64,000 bases of DNA from Provencibacterium sp. (lineage in GTDB: Bacteria > Bacillota > Clostridia > Oscillospirales > Ruminococcaceae), in assembly GCA_022792175.1 (NCBI GenBank), contig JAAWAN010000009.1, positions 62,001 through 126,000 of the forward strand, in the 5' to 3' direction. Numbering within the stretch: the first letter of the stretch is position 1; every line of letters starts with the position of its first letter. Below are positions 54,706 through 63,540 of this stretch, in pieces. Made by a program: the position numbers and the translations under genes. The notes beneath the pieces are model-generated. The model had not been told where the DNA came from. It ran no database searches and was given only the letters and a program-made list of their open reading frames with translations.

Positions 54706-56226
54706 ATGAAGAAATGTCTGAAATTTTTGACCAGCCGGATGACCATTGTCACTCTGCTTATTTTAGTGCAGCTGTGCTTCATCCTCTGGGGGGTTCTCCG
54801 GCTGTCGGTCGCCTCCTGGGTCGTCAGCTCCGGATTGGAGCTGTTCGGTGTTATTACTGTTATCTGGCTGGTCAGCAAGCAGGAAAATCCCTCCTATAAG
54901 CTGGCCTGGGTTATCGTTATCCTGGCGCTGCCTATTGTGGGCATCGTCTTTTACTTAACCTTCGGCAACAAAAAAATGCCGAAAAAGCACTCCAGCCATA
55001 TTCTGGAGTACTATGAGAAAATCGCTCCCCACCTGGCGGCGGAGCAGGATGCCCGAGAACTGCTGCGCCGGCGTGACCCGATGCTTGGCCGCCAGGCGGA
55101 CTACATTGCGGGAACCTCTGCCTCTGCCGCCTACCAGAACACCGCCTGCACCTATTGCCCGCTGGGAGAGGACTTTTTCGCCCTTCTGACCGAAGAGCTG
55201 GAAAAGGCCTCCTCCTTTATCTTTTTAGAGTATTTCATCCTCGAGCCGGGGAAAATGTGGGATACTGTTTTTGAAATCCTGCAGCGCAAGGCGCGCGAGG
55301 GGGTGGATGTGCGGGTGATGTATGACGATCTCGGTTCCATTCAGACCCTGCCCACCGGCTACGACCGCACCATTGCGGCTACGGGCATCCAGGTCTCGGT
55401 ATTCAATCCCTTCCGCCCGCATGTCAACTCCATGCTCAATTACCGCGATCACCGCAAAATCTGTGTTATTGATGGGAACACCGGCTTTACCGGCGGCATC
55501 AACCTTGCAGATGAGTATATCAATACCTATCCGAAGCACGGACACTGGAAGGATACTGCCGTTATGCTCAAGGGTGAGGCCGTCTGGAATCTGACGCTGA
55601 TGTTTTTGCAGCTCTGGGGCTTTTCTGCCAATGAAGTGCCGGAATTTGAGCGCTACCGCCCGACCGAACGCTACCCCGGCGATGGATTTGTTCAGCCCTT
55701 CGGCGATTCCCCGCTCGATGACCAGAATGTAGCGGAGGATGCCTATATGCAGATTATTAACGGCGCAACCGATTATGTTTACATCACCACTCCCTATCTG
55801 ATTCTGGACAACGAAATGGTAAACGCCCTCTCGATGGCGGCGCGCAGCGGGGTGGATGTGCGGATTATGACCCCGCATGTGCCGGATAAATGGTTTGTCC
55901 ATCCGGTCACCCGTTCCTTCTATCTGCCGCTCATCCGCGCCGGGGTCAAAATTTATGAATATACCCCTGGCTTTGTCCATGCGAAGATGTTCGTTGCCGA
56001 TGATAAGGTTGCCATTGTCGGCACTACCAATATGGATTACCGCAGCTTCTACCTGCATTTTGAGTGCGGAGCCGCCTTTTATTTTTCCAGCATTGTCGGC
56101 AAGGTAAAAAGGGACATTCTCTCCACCCTGCGGCACTGCCAGCTGGTCAGCGAAAAGGAGGCAGCCGCCTCCTTTCTCGTCCGCATTGGGCGCGCGCTGC
56201 TGCGTGTTTTCGCGCCGCTGATGTAA
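54706..56226 (+). CDS. cls: Cardiolipin synthase
   Basis: 506-residue membrane phospholipase-D family enzyme condensing two phosphatidylglycerols. Two N-terminal helices (IVTLLILVQLCFILWGVLRL and the following segment), then two HKD sites: YRDHRKICVIDGNTGFTGG and PGFVHAKMFVADDKVAIVGT, each followed by Asn/Gly patterns typical of bacterial Cls. Followed by the CmpB-like gene 24 nt later. Confidence 0.95.
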   Translation: MKKCLKFLTSRMTIVTLLILVQLCFILWGVLRLSVASWVVSSGLELFGVITVIWLVSKQENPSYKLAWVIVILALPIVGIVFYLTFGNKKMPKKHSSHILEYYEKIAPHLAAEQDARELLRRRDPMLGRQADYIAGTSASAAYQNTACTYCPLGEDFFALLTEELEKASSFIFLEYFILEPGKMWDTVFEILQRKAREGVDVRVMYDDLGSIQTLPTGYDRTIAATGIQVSVFNPFRPHVNSMLNYRDHRKICVIDGNTGFTGGINLADEYINTYPKHGHWKDTAVMLKGEAVWNLTLMFLQLWGFSANEVPEFERYRPTERYPGDGFVQPFGDSPLDDQNVAEDAYMQIINGATDYVYITTPYLILDNEMVNALSMAARSGVDVRIMTPHVPDKWFVHPVTRSFYLPLIRAGVKIYEYTPGFVHAKMFVADDKVAIVGTTNMDYRSFYLHFECGAAFYFSSIVGKVKRDILSTLRHCQLVSEKEAAASFLVRIGRALLRVFAPLM

Positions 56227-56250
56227 ACCGGTCATAAGGAGGAAGTTTCA

Positions 56251-57222
56251 TTGCAAACAGCATTTTCTGTTTTTCTTTCTTTTGGTGTTTACAGCTTCCT
56301 TGGCTGGGTCTGTGAAACGTTTTACTGCTCGGTGGGGCAGCGGCATTTTGTTAACCGCGGTTTTCTCTTTGGGCCGGTCTGCCCGGTCTATGGGTTCGGA
56401 GCACTGGCAGTGCTCTATCTGCTCGCTCCCTTTACCCGCCAGCCCATTTTGCTGTTTATCGCAGCAATGGTGGTTACCAGCCTGCTCGAATACCTGACCG
56501 GCTTTCTGCTCGAAAAGCTGTTTCATACCAAATGGTGGGATTATTCCACCTACCGCTTCAACCTGCACGGACGGGTCTGCCTTAAAAACTCGCTGCTGTT
56601 CGGGCTAATCGCCCTCATCATGGTCCTGTTTATCAATCCGGCCGTGCAGCGGGGGCTCTCCCAACTTTCTCCGCCCGTCTCCGCCGCCTTTTCCCTGCTG
56701 CTGGCCGCTGCCTTTATGGCGGATACGGTGCAGTCTGTGCGCAGTGCCCTTGCTCTCAGCCGGAAGGCGGAGCAGCTTTTTGCCCTGCGCGCCGAGCTTC
56801 GGGAGAAGAGCGCCGCCTACCGGGAGGCACTGCAGCAGTTTATCTCCCTGCAGGCAGCAGACAGCGAAGAGCTGCGCGCCGCTATCCGCGAAAAGCTGGA
56901 TGCGCTGCCCCGGTTTGAAGGCAGCGAGGAGCTGCGCGCCGCCATCCGCGAAAAGCTGGATGCGCTGCCCCGCAAAAAGCACAGCGAACCGGTCTCTGAA
57001 GCGCTGCATGCCAGGCTGGAAGAGCTGCGCGCACACACTGAGGCGCTGTACGCCGGCTTTTCACAGCTTTATCAGCGCCGCGAAAGGCTGACCGATTCTG
57101 CAAACAGCCACCGCCGCCTGCTCACCGCCTTCCCTGGCATGCGCTCGCTGCGGCATGAAGGCATATTGGAAGAGCTGCGCCTGTCGCTCAAAGAACGAAA
57201 AAACCAGCGGAATGCAGAATAA
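56251..57222 (+). CDS. CmpB-type (putative ABC-transporter type IV) membrane protein
   Basis: 323 residues. The N-terminal two thirds have five to six hydrophobic helices with the PF06541 pattern: FGVYSFLGWVCETFYCSV, NRGFLFGPVCPVYGFGALA, EYLTGFLLEKLFHTKWWDYS. The C-terminal third is charged and helical and contains a near-perfect direct repeat, ELRAAIREKLDALPR twice with a 20-residue period. Function unknown. The start is TTG (LQTAFS) after AGGAGGAAG. Confidence 0.75.
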   Translation: MQTAFSVFLSFGVYSFLGWVCETFYCSVGQRHFVNRGFLFGPVCPVYGFGALAVLYLLAPFTRQPILLFIAAMVVTSLLEYLTGFLLEKLFHTKWWDYSTYRFNLHGRVCLKNSLLFGLIALIMVLFINPAVQRGLSQLSPPVSAAFSLLLAAAFMADTVQSVRSALALSRKAEQLFALRAELREKSAAYREALQQFISLQAADSEELRAAIREKLDALPRFEGSEELRAAIREKLDALPRKKHSEPVSEALHARLEELRAHTEALYAGFSQLYQRRERLTDSANSHRRLLTAFPGMRSLRHEGILEELRLSLKERKNQRNAE

Positions 57223-57286
57223 AAAAGGGAAGCTGCTGGATATCCGGCTTAAACTGCAGCAATTTATACAGGGAGGACCGCAAAAT

Positions 57287-58294
57287 ATGGATCAGCCAAT
57301 CGATTTTGTCATTCTCTGGGTAGACGGGGAAGATAAGGAGTGGCGGCATCAGCGGCAGCGCTTTCAGCATACCTGTGCGGGGGAGGATGACTCGGAAGAA
57401 AGATACCGGGACTGGGGGCTGCTGCGTTACTGGTTCAGAGGCGCCGAGCAGTTCGCCCCCTGGGTAAGGAAAATCCATTTCGTCACCTGCGGCCATCTTC
57501 CGCCATGGCTGAATAAAAAGCATCCCCGCTTGCACATTGTGAAGCACGAGGACTATATTCCCGAAGAGTTTCTGCCGACCTTCAGCAGCCATGTGATTGA
57601 AAACCATATGCATCGCATTCCGGGACTTGCGGAGCATTTTGTCTATTTTAATGACGATATGTTTATTCTCCGCCCGCTGCGGCCATCTGATTTTTTTAAA
57701 GAAGGAAAGCCCTGCGATCTGCTGGCCTTTCAGCCAATCGTTGCCAATCCCTTAAGCCCGGTGATGCCCTACATATTTTTAAACAACATGTCCATCCTGT
57801 GCAAATATTTCAATAAGCGGGAGAATGTGCGAAAGCACTGGAAAAACTATTTCTGTTTTACCTATCCGCCGCTGTATTTCGTTTACAATCTTCTTGAACT
57901 GTTTTTCCCCTTATATACCGGGCTATACACCGTTCATGGTCCTTCCCCCTTTTGCAAAGAAACCTTCCGTGATGTCTGGGCGAGAGAGGAGGAAGTTTTA
58001 ACGCAGATATCCGCCAATCGATTCCGGAGCAAAAACGATACCAGTCAGTATCTTTTCCGGGAGTGGCAGAAGCTTTCCGGAAACTTTCATCCCCAGAATA
58101 TACTGAAAAATCTCTGCTATGCGGAAGTGCAGGATGACAACGCCCGGCTGATCCATGCTATTGAAACGCAAAAAAAGAAAATCATCTGCATCAATGATGC
58201 GCCCATCCTGAAAAACCCGGAGGCGGCTCAAAAGGAATTGCAGATGGCTTTCGAAAAAATTTTACCGCAGCCCTCCGCCTTTGAAATCGAGTAA
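57287..58294 (+). CDS. Stealth-family sugar-phosphate transferase
   Basis: 335 residues. Stealth proteins transfer sugar-1-phosphates to build surface polysaccharide and resemble eukaryotic GlcNAc-phosphotransferase. Conserved regions visible: CR1 IDFVILWVDGEDKEWR (5-20), CR2 RDWGLLRYWFRGAEQFAPWV to HFVYFNDDMFILRPL (41-131), CR3 around PVMPYIFLNNM, CR4 with RSKNDTSQYLFREWQ. ATG 57287 follows GGGAGGA. More AT-rich than its neighbours and with no other polysaccharide gene near, so it may be acquired. Terminator follows. Confidence 0.88.
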   Translation: MDQPIDFVILWVDGEDKEWRHQRQRFQHTCAGEDDSEERYRDWGLLRYWFRGAEQFAPWVRKIHFVTCGHLPPWLNKKHPRLHIVKHEDYIPEEFLPTFSSHVIENHMHRIPGLAEHFVYFNDDMFILRPLRPSDFFKEGKPCDLLAFQPIVANPLSPVMPYIFLNNMSILCKYFNKRENVRKHWKNYFCFTYPPLYFVYNLLELFFPLYTGLYTVHGPSPFCKETFRDVWAREEEVLTQISANRFRSKNDTSQYLFREWQKLSGNFHPQNILKNLCYAEVQDDNARLIHAIETQKKKIICINDAPILKNPEAAQKELQMAFEKILPQPSAFEIE

Positions 58295-58302
58295 ATAAAA
58301 AA

Positions 58303-58337
58303 GGACGCGAAGCCTTTCCGGCTTTTGCGTCCCTTTT
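58303..58337 (+). terminator. Terminator of the Stealth gene
   Basis: GGACGCGAAGCC pairs with GGCTTTTGCGTCC, followed by CTTTTTAT; lies just before the convergent tRNA gene. Confidence 0.88.
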
Positions 58338-58341
58338 TATG

Positions 58342-58418
58342 TGGCGTCCCCGGCGCGATTCGAACGCGCGGCCTTTCGCTTAGGAGGCGAATGCTCTATC
58401 CTGCTGAGCTACGGAGAC
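58342..58418 (-). tRNA. tRNA-Arg (anticodon CCT)
   Basis: 77 nt including an encoded CCA. Minus strand: acceptor GTCTCCG pairs with CGGGGAC, D-stem GCTC/GAGC, anticodon stem TTCGC/GCGAA around loop CTCCTAA (anticodon CCT, reading AGG), T-loop TTCGAAT with stem GCGCG/CGCGC, discriminator G. Decodes a codon that is rare in GC-rich genes. Confidence 0.95.
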
Positions 58419-58540
58419 AGACAGGCTGCCGCTTCAGCCGAAGCACAGGCTGACATAAGCCCCGCCTGCCTCTCCCTTTTGCGGCAACACCCTTATTATA
58501 AAACAGAAACCTGCCCTTGTCAATCTCTGCAGGAAGATGC

Positions 58541-59089
58541 CTAGTAGCCCACTACGCTAAAGGGTCCAAAATCCTTTTCCATCAGCGCGCCGCTCTCCTC
58601 AGGCCGATAGACCGGCCTGCTCGGATAAAGGCAGCCAAAATGCGGAGGCATTCCGCCGCCGGTATCTGTTTTAAAGATATTCCCGTAAACCGTATCCCCC
58701 GGGCAAAGCTGCCGCCCAAGCGGCCCCTCCAGCCAAATGCGCGGCAGGGTGCACTCTGCCCCCCAGAAAATTCCCTGCAGATCCTCCCCCGCTATCCGGT
58801 TCTGCTGCACCCCTTTCGCTTCGGGCAAAAGCTGCATCTGCCCATCTGCCCCTATCGAGAGGCAGGCGCAGCCCTTTTGCAGCCAAAAGAGGAGCATCAT
58901 CCGGCTCTGCGGGCCGGGATGGGTTTCAAAGGCGATCATCCGCACAAACAGCGCCGAAGGCCCCAGCGCCAGCTGCGCCTGCGCAAAGGGCCGGTAGTCC
59001 CGCTTCTCCAGCGGATAGTCGATAATTTTAGCCGCAGGAAGCGCGCCATAGTCCGGCTCCTGCTCCACCCGGTTGATATAAACCGCCAA
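58541..59089 (-). CDS. CBM9-like carbohydrate-binding family protein (tentative)
   Basis: 182 residues, predicted mainly beta: DYPLEKRDYRPFAQAQLALG, ALFVRMIAFETHPGPQSRMM, GNIFKTDTGGGMPPHFGCLY. The ending with G-N-x-F-K followed by HFG-x-x-P and H/Y-x-PE resembles the CBM9-like fold found in stand-alone clostridial proteins, but I am not certain. No signal peptide, so cytoplasmic. Start is TTG after GGGGGAAC. Gap to ruvX about 30 nt. Confidence 0.5.
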   Translation of the reverse strand: MAVYINRVEQEPDYGALPAAKIIDYPLEKRDYRPFAQAQLALGPSALFVRMIAFETHPGPQSRMMLLFWLQKGCACLSIGADGQMQLLPEAKGVQQNRIAGEDLQGIFWGAECTLPRIWLEGPLGRQLCPGDTVYGNIFKTDTGGGMPPHFGCLYPSRPVYRPEESGALMEKDFGPFSVVGY

Positions 59090-59122
59090 GTCCGTTCCCC
59101 CGTTTCTCCGTGTACTCTCCGC

Positions 59123-59569
59123 CTAGGGCTGCACCGAGGGCGCCGCCTCTGTGGGATGGTTGCGCCGCCAGGCCATAAAGCTTTCCAGAATCAGCGCAGC
59201 CGCCACCTCATCCACCGTATCTTTGCGCTTTTTCCCATAAACGGCGTTTTCGCTGAGAATGCTGTGCGCGGAAACGGTGGTCGAACGCTCATCCCAGAGA
59301 ACGACCGGAATAGCCAGCCGCGCCTGCAGCTGCCGGGCAAACTCCTCGCATTTCTGCGCGCGCTCGCCGGCTGTCCCGTTCATGTTGAGAGGGTGGCCGA
59401 CCACCACCATCTGTACATCATATTCTGTCGTTGCAATCGCTACCTTATTCAATATGCTCTCCATCACCCGGTCATGCAGAACGCCGATGGGTGAAGCCAG
59501 AAATTCTGTCCGGTCGCAGACGGCAAGGCCGGTGCGCGCATCCCCCAAATCGACCGCCATGATTTTCAT
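59123..59569 (-). CDS. ruvX: Holliday junction resolvase-like protein YqgF/RuvX
   Basis: 148-residue RNase H-like fold; the family is linked to pre-16S rRNA 5' maturation. Catalytic Asp in MAVDLGDARTGLAVCD, then HPLNMNGTAGERAQKCEEFA, LWDERSTTVSAHSIL and the last Asp in KKRKDTVDEVAAALILESFM. AAAGGA precedes the ATG. Confidence 0.94.
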   Translation of the reverse strand: MKIMAVDLGDARTGLAVCDRTEFLASPIGVLHDRVMESILNKVAIATTEYDVQMVVVGHPLNMNGTAGERAQKCEEFARQLQARLAIPVVLWDERSTTVSAHSILSENAVYGKKRKDTVDEVAAALILESFMAWRRNHPTEAAPSVQP

Positions 59570-59594
59570 TATCCTTTCCCCTCTCCTTTTCCGT

Positions 59595-60506
59595 CTACCA
59601 GGGCTGCACCGTCCCGGTAATATCCGATATTCGTTCGATCTGGTGGCTGTCCAGCCATGCGTTCATTCCTTCAATGATTTTAACCGGCGCATAGGGGTCA
59701 TGAAAGCAGGCCTCCCCCACCTGAACGGCCGAGGCCCCCGCCATCATCATCTCAATAGCATCCTCCGCGCTGGCAATGCCGCCAAGGCCGATAACCGGAA
59801 TAGAGACCGCCCGGGCAGCCTGCCAGACCATCCGCACCGCTACCGGGAAAATCGCCGGGCCGGAAAGCCCGCCGGTGTTATTGTGCAGCACCGGCCGGCG
59901 GCGCTCAATATCAATGCGCATACCGAGCAGTGTATTGATGAGCGAAATCCCATCCGCCCCTTCGCTCTCCACCGCTTTGGCGATAGAGGCAATATCGGTT
60001 ACATTCGGCGAGAGCTTGACAATCACCGGCTGGCGCGCCGCCTGCCGCACCGCCCGGGTAACGGCGGCCGCCCCCTCGCAGCTCGCGCCGAAGGCCGCCC
60101 CCCCCTCCCGCACATTCGGGCAGGAGATGTTCACCTCCAAAAGGTCCACCGGCGCCTCCTGCAGCCGCAGAGCAAGCTCCCGGTAATCCTCTGCCGTTTT
60201 CCCGGCAATGTTGGCAATTCGCACGACATCCTGCCCAGCAATTTTGGGCAGCTCCTTATCAAGGAAATCATCCACCCCGGGATTCTGCAGCCCGACGCTG
60301 TTGAGCATGCCCGCCGGGGTTTCCGCAATGCGCGGCGGCGGGTTGCCGGGACGCTTTTCGAGCGTCAGCCCTTTGAGCGAAACGCCGCCGAGGCGCTCGA
60401 GCGGATAAAAGTCCTCATATTCCAGTCCGAAGCCATAGCAGCCCGAGGCGGCAATCACCGGGTTTTTAAAGGGTATCCCTGCTATCTTTACTGAAAGGTC
60501 AGCCAT
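59595..60506 (-). CDS. pyrD: Dihydroorotate dehydrogenase, class 1B catalytic subunit
   Basis: 303 residues, oxidises dihydroorotate to orotate using FMN; pairs with PyrK to pass electrons to NAD. KIAGIPFKNPVIAASGCYGF, LEVNISCPNVREGG with the class 1 catalytic Cys, KLSPNVTDI, GIDGISLINTLLG-type strand and GLGGIASAEDAIEMMMAGAS. pyrK lies 1.2 kb upstream on the same strand with two GNAT genes between. Confidence 0.96.
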   Translation of the reverse strand: MADLSVKIAGIPFKNPVIAASGCYGFGLEYEDFYPLERLGGVSLKGLTLEKRPGNPPPRIAETPAGMLNSVGLQNPGVDDFLDKELPKIAGQDVVRIANIAGKTAEDYRELALRLQEAPVDLLEVNISCPNVREGGAAFGASCEGAAAVTRAVRQAARQPVIVKLSPNVTDIASIAKAVESEGADGISLINTLLGMRIDIERRRPVLHNNTGGLSGPAIFPVAVRMVWQAARAVSIPVIGLGGIASAEDAIEMMMAGASAVQVGEACFHDPYAPVKIIEGMNAWLDSHQIERISDITGTVQPW

Positions 60507-60533
60507 CTTCGCGTTTCATCCTTCCCTGTTGAT

Positions 60534-61103
60534 TTAAAGGCCTTCTGCCCGGAAAAGCGCCTTTGGCCTAGCCGCCCCGTTTCCCGCCGTCCTTTCATAA
60601 AAGCGGTAAAAAACGGGCTTTTCATCGTTTAAATCCCGGTAAAGCCTCTTTTCGGTCAATAAAAAACCTGCCTTCTCGACCACCCGCCAGGAGGCTTTGT
60701 TCTCCTCCCTCACGGTGGCTATCAGCCCGGACAGAGAATAGTGCGCCAGAAAGAATCCGGCATAGGCCACGGCCGCTTCCGCCGCATATCCCCTGTTTCT
60801 GTAAGCCTCCCCGATAAAATAGGTGATACCGGTCTTTTGCAGATCCTCATAATAGGAGCAGCCCACCGAACCGATAACCGTCTGTGTATCCTTTAGCATT
60901 ACCGCATAGGCCAAATAGTCTGCAGCCGGGTTATCCCTTTTTGTCAGCGTCTGCGCCTGCGTTACCCATTTTTCCATCCATCCGCCGCAGTCTTTACCAA
61001 AGCCGATATCCGTCAGGCTTCCGTCTGCCGCCATTTGGGCGAAAGCAGGTGCATCCCCGGCGCACAGCTCCCGAATGCGCAGCCGTTCGGTCTCTATGAG
61101 CAT
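60534..61103 (-). CDS. GNAT acetyltransferase, RimJ/RimL-like
   Basis: 189 residues starting MLIETERLRIRELCAGDAPA, the RimJ/RimL-type opening. Motif A is YFIGEAYRNRGYAAEAAVAY and the end holds NKASWRVVEKAGFLLTEKRL. GAGGGG lies 6 nt before ATG 61103; the ATG at 61109 touches that site. Substrate unknown. Sits between pyrK and pyrD. Confidence 0.85.
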   Translation of the reverse strand: MLIETERLRIRELCAGDAPAFAQMAADGSLTDIGFGKDCGGWMEKWVTQAQTLTKRDNPAADYLAYAVMLKDTQTVIGSVGCSYYEDLQKTGITYFIGEAYRNRGYAAEAAVAYAGFFLAHYSLSGLIATVREENKASWRVVEKAGFLLTEKRLYRDLNDEKPVFYRFYERTAGNGAARPKALFRAEGL

Positions 61104-61146
61104 AAACATCCCCTCAAAATTTTATCCCTTTGCGGAACAGTGCCAT

Positions 61147-61605
61147 TCAAATTCCCCTCTGCAGCTGCCTTACATATACCCGGGAGTCTTCCCCATGCAT
61201 ATCCTTCATCATTTTAAAAAACGCATACCCATATTTTTCATACAGCCCCTGATGGTTGGTTGAAATATAGATATTTTTCATTCCGGCCTCTTGGGCCAGC
61301 GTTTCCGCATAGCGCAGCAGCTTCCCCACATAGCGCTTCCCCCTGTAAGCGGGAAAGGTATAGATCCATCCAATCCAGGGGGTCAAATCTGTCGGCTGAA
61401 TGTCATCCTTCTCCGCAAATGTGCAGAATGAAACCAGATTCTCCCCATCTGCCAGCAGAAGGACTCTGGCCTCCCCCACCAGCGAGCGAAGCTTTTGACT
61501 TTTCAGCAGATCATATAAATACCGGCCGGCTCCCCAATCGCTTTCTTTGATCTTGGAAAGCCAGTGCTCCCTATTTTCCGTGCTGAAGTATTCGATAATC
61601 TCCAT
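61147..61605 (-). CDS. GNAT acetyltransferase
   Basis: 152 residues. PWIGWIYTFPAYRGKRYVGK carries the acetyl-CoA motif A, followed by KNIYISTNHQGLYEKYGYAF (motif B). Lower GC than the pyr genes around it and interrupts the pyrK-pyrD pair. Acceptor unknown. Confidence 0.83.
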   Translation of the reverse strand: MEIIEYFSTENREHWLSKIKESDWGAGRYLYDLLKSQKLRSLVGEARVLLLADGENLVSFCTFAEKDDIQPTDLTPWIGWIYTFPAYRGKRYVGKLLRYAETLAQEAGMKNIYISTNHQGLYEKYGYAFFKMMKDMHGEDSRVYVRQLQRGI

Positions 61606-61679
61606 GCTGCCTACCCCGCAGATTCTGTAAATGGACCGGCCGCCTTTTCCTTCGCATAGCCGCGCCGTTTCAAAAAATG

Positions 61680-62441
61680 TCAGAAGACAACATCCGCCCC
61701 GTTAAAGACCGGTCCATCCTTGCAGACGTGCAGATACTCCTCCTGCCCCTCCCGACGGATGCGCACCGCGCAGCCGAGACAGGCTCCGACGCCGCAGGCC
61801 ATGCGTTCCTCAAGCGAGAGCTCACAGCGAACGCCATAAAACACCGCCAGATCCCGTACCGCCTGCAGCATCGGTTTCGGGCCGCAGGCATAGAGAATAT
61901 CCAGCCGGCAGCCCTGCAGCAGCGCCTCTACCGCCGGCAAAACGGTGCCGGGAACCCCCCAGCTCCCATCGTCGGTGCAGACGATGGTGTCGCAGCAGGC
62001 GGCAAAGTCGGTGTCCAGCAGCATCTGCTGCTGGCAGCGAAAGCCCAAAATCGCATTGCAGTTATTCCCGTAGTACCGGGCAAGCTCATAAAGCGGCGGC
62101 ACGCCGATGCCGCCTCCCACCACTGCCGCATGGCTCTCTTTCGACAGCAGGGTAAAGCCATGGCCGAGCGGAGCGAGAAGGTCGAGCGAATCCCCCTCCT
62201 TTAAGGCAAAAAGGGCCCTTGTCCCCTCTCCCCGCGCCTGCAGCACCAGGCGCAGCTCCCCCTTTTCCCGGTCAATTTCGCAGAGCGAAATAGGGCGGCG
62301 CAGCGAAAAACCCGGCACGCCGATGTGCGCAAACTGGCCCGGCACCGCTTCTGCGGAAATCTCCGGACAGAGAACGCGCAGGCTGAGAATATCCCCGCTT
62401 ATCTCCTCGCGCGAAACGATGGGGCAAAGCTGACATTTCAT
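61680..62441 (-). CDS. pyrK: Dihydroorotate dehydrogenase electron transfer subunit
   Basis: 253 residues linking PyrD to NAD. FAD-binding PISLCEIDREKGELRLVLQA, NAD domain AAVVGGGIGVPPLYELARYY, and a 2Fe-2S site CGVGACLGCAVRI...CKDGPVF. The ATG at 62441 lies after GGAAGG; the longer open frame to 62513 has no good start. Lies upstream of two GNAT genes and pyrD. Confidence 0.95.
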   Translation of the reverse strand: MKCQLCPIVSREEISGDILSLRVLCPEISAEAVPGQFAHIGVPGFSLRRPISLCEIDREKGELRLVLQARGEGTRALFALKEGDSLDLLAPLGHGFTLLSKESHAAVVGGGIGVPPLYELARYYGNNCNAILGFRCQQQMLLDTDFAACCDTIVCTDDGSWGVPGTVLPAVEALLQGCRLDILYACGPKPMLQAVRDLAVFYGVRCELSLEERMACGVGACLGCAVRIRREGQEEYLHVCKDGPVFNGADVVF

Positions 62442-62572
62442 AAAAAAGCCTTCCTTTCCGCCGCGCCAGAAAACAGGAAACGGGCACAGCCGGATAAATT
62501 TAAAAAACGCCAAGCGGCTCTCTGCCGCCTTTTTTTACAGCTGCCTGCGGCTGCCCAAAAGGCCGCCGGAGC

Positions 62573-63250
62573 CTACCGCTCCCTCTGTTTTTTCAGTAGA
62601 GCTTCCATATATCGGTAGTCCTCCTGCAGGCGGGGATTATTCCACCTTTTTTGGGCGCCTTCAAGCAGGCCTTCCGCCTCGTCATACCGCCCCTTTTCGA
62701 CTGCCGCCAGCATTTCCAGCACCGCCAGATTCCCGCCCAGGGAAGAATTTTCCCGAAAGCGGGCAAAGTCCTTTTTGCCCGCCTCATAGAGCGCGAGCGC
62801 CTTCTCCCCCTGCCCGGTATAAAAACAGCAGAGACAGAGGTTCAAGCAGTGAACTGTTTTCATGATTCCAAAAAGCCGCTCGCCCGAAAGCCCCTCCAAA
62901 ATTTCGAGCGCCCTGTCAAACTGCTTCTGCTCGCAGTAGCCCGCGGAGAGGTTCAGGCGCAGCAGGTTTTGAAGGGCCCTGCCTCTGGCACAGGCAAGCA
63001 GCTTTTCTACCGCCTCGGTATACTCCTGCGCCCTGCCCTCCTCCAAAAGAACCAGCGCCTGCCGCATCTTTTTTTGATAGCTGCCGGTATATAAAAGGCT
63101 TATCAGCGCCGCCCCGGCCACTATGGCTACGCCGGCAATCAGATAAAAGCGCATGAACGCCGCCTCATCTATCTGAAAAAACGCCCGAATGGCAGCCAGC
63201 AAAAGCCCCAGGCATATCCCGGCCACGACTACTTTAGCAAAATGCTTCAT
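62573..63250 (-). CDS. Membrane protein with TPR-like repeats
   Basis: 225 residues: two N-terminal transmembrane helices (VVVAGICLGLLLAAIRAFF and LIAGVAIVAGAALISLLYT), then alpha-helical repeats of about 34 residues such as LSAGYCEQKQFDRALEILEG and LCCFYTGQGEKALALYEAGK, TPR-like. Probably a membrane-anchored scaffold; function unknown. The start at 63250 is chosen because the TM helix follows directly; the ribosome binding site is weak. An ATG at 63310 is possible. Confidence 0.65.
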   Translation of the reverse strand: MKHFAKVVVAGICLGLLLAAIRAFFQIDEAAFMRFYLIAGVAIVAGAALISLLYTGSYQKKMRQALVLLEEGRAQEYTEAVEKLLACARGRALQNLLRLNLSAGYCEQKQFDRALEILEGLSGERLFGIMKTVHCLNLCLCCFYTGQGEKALALYEAGKKDFARFRENSSLGGNLAVLEMLAAVEKGRYDEAEGLLEGAQKRWNNPRLQEDYRYMEALLKKQRER

Positions 63251-63436
63251 AAACCTGTCCCATCTGTTTTCCTGTTCTGCTATCCCGCATCCATGGTATG
63301 CCATGCCCATAGGGCGGCCGAATAATGGAGGTAAATAGCTGCTTTCAGCTATTATATCATACTTTCATCCCTCTGTCATGAGCCTTCCCCCTCCGCGCCG
63401 AAAATTATTACCTATGACGAAATTCTTCTCCCCATC

Positions 63437-63465
63437 TTGCAGGAACTCCCCGAAGATTGTATGAT
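63437..63465 (+). promoter_or_regulatory. queT promoter
   Basis: TTGCAG (63437-63442), 17-bp spacer, TATGAT (63460-63465). The roughly 70-nt leader holds two hairpins (63472-63486 and 63488-63507). Confidence 0.7.
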
Positions 63466-63540
63466 AGAAAAGCGGGATTTTCCCGCAGTCAGTCGCAAGC
63501 TCCTGACTTAAAACCATACTACGAAAGAAGGACTACAAAA

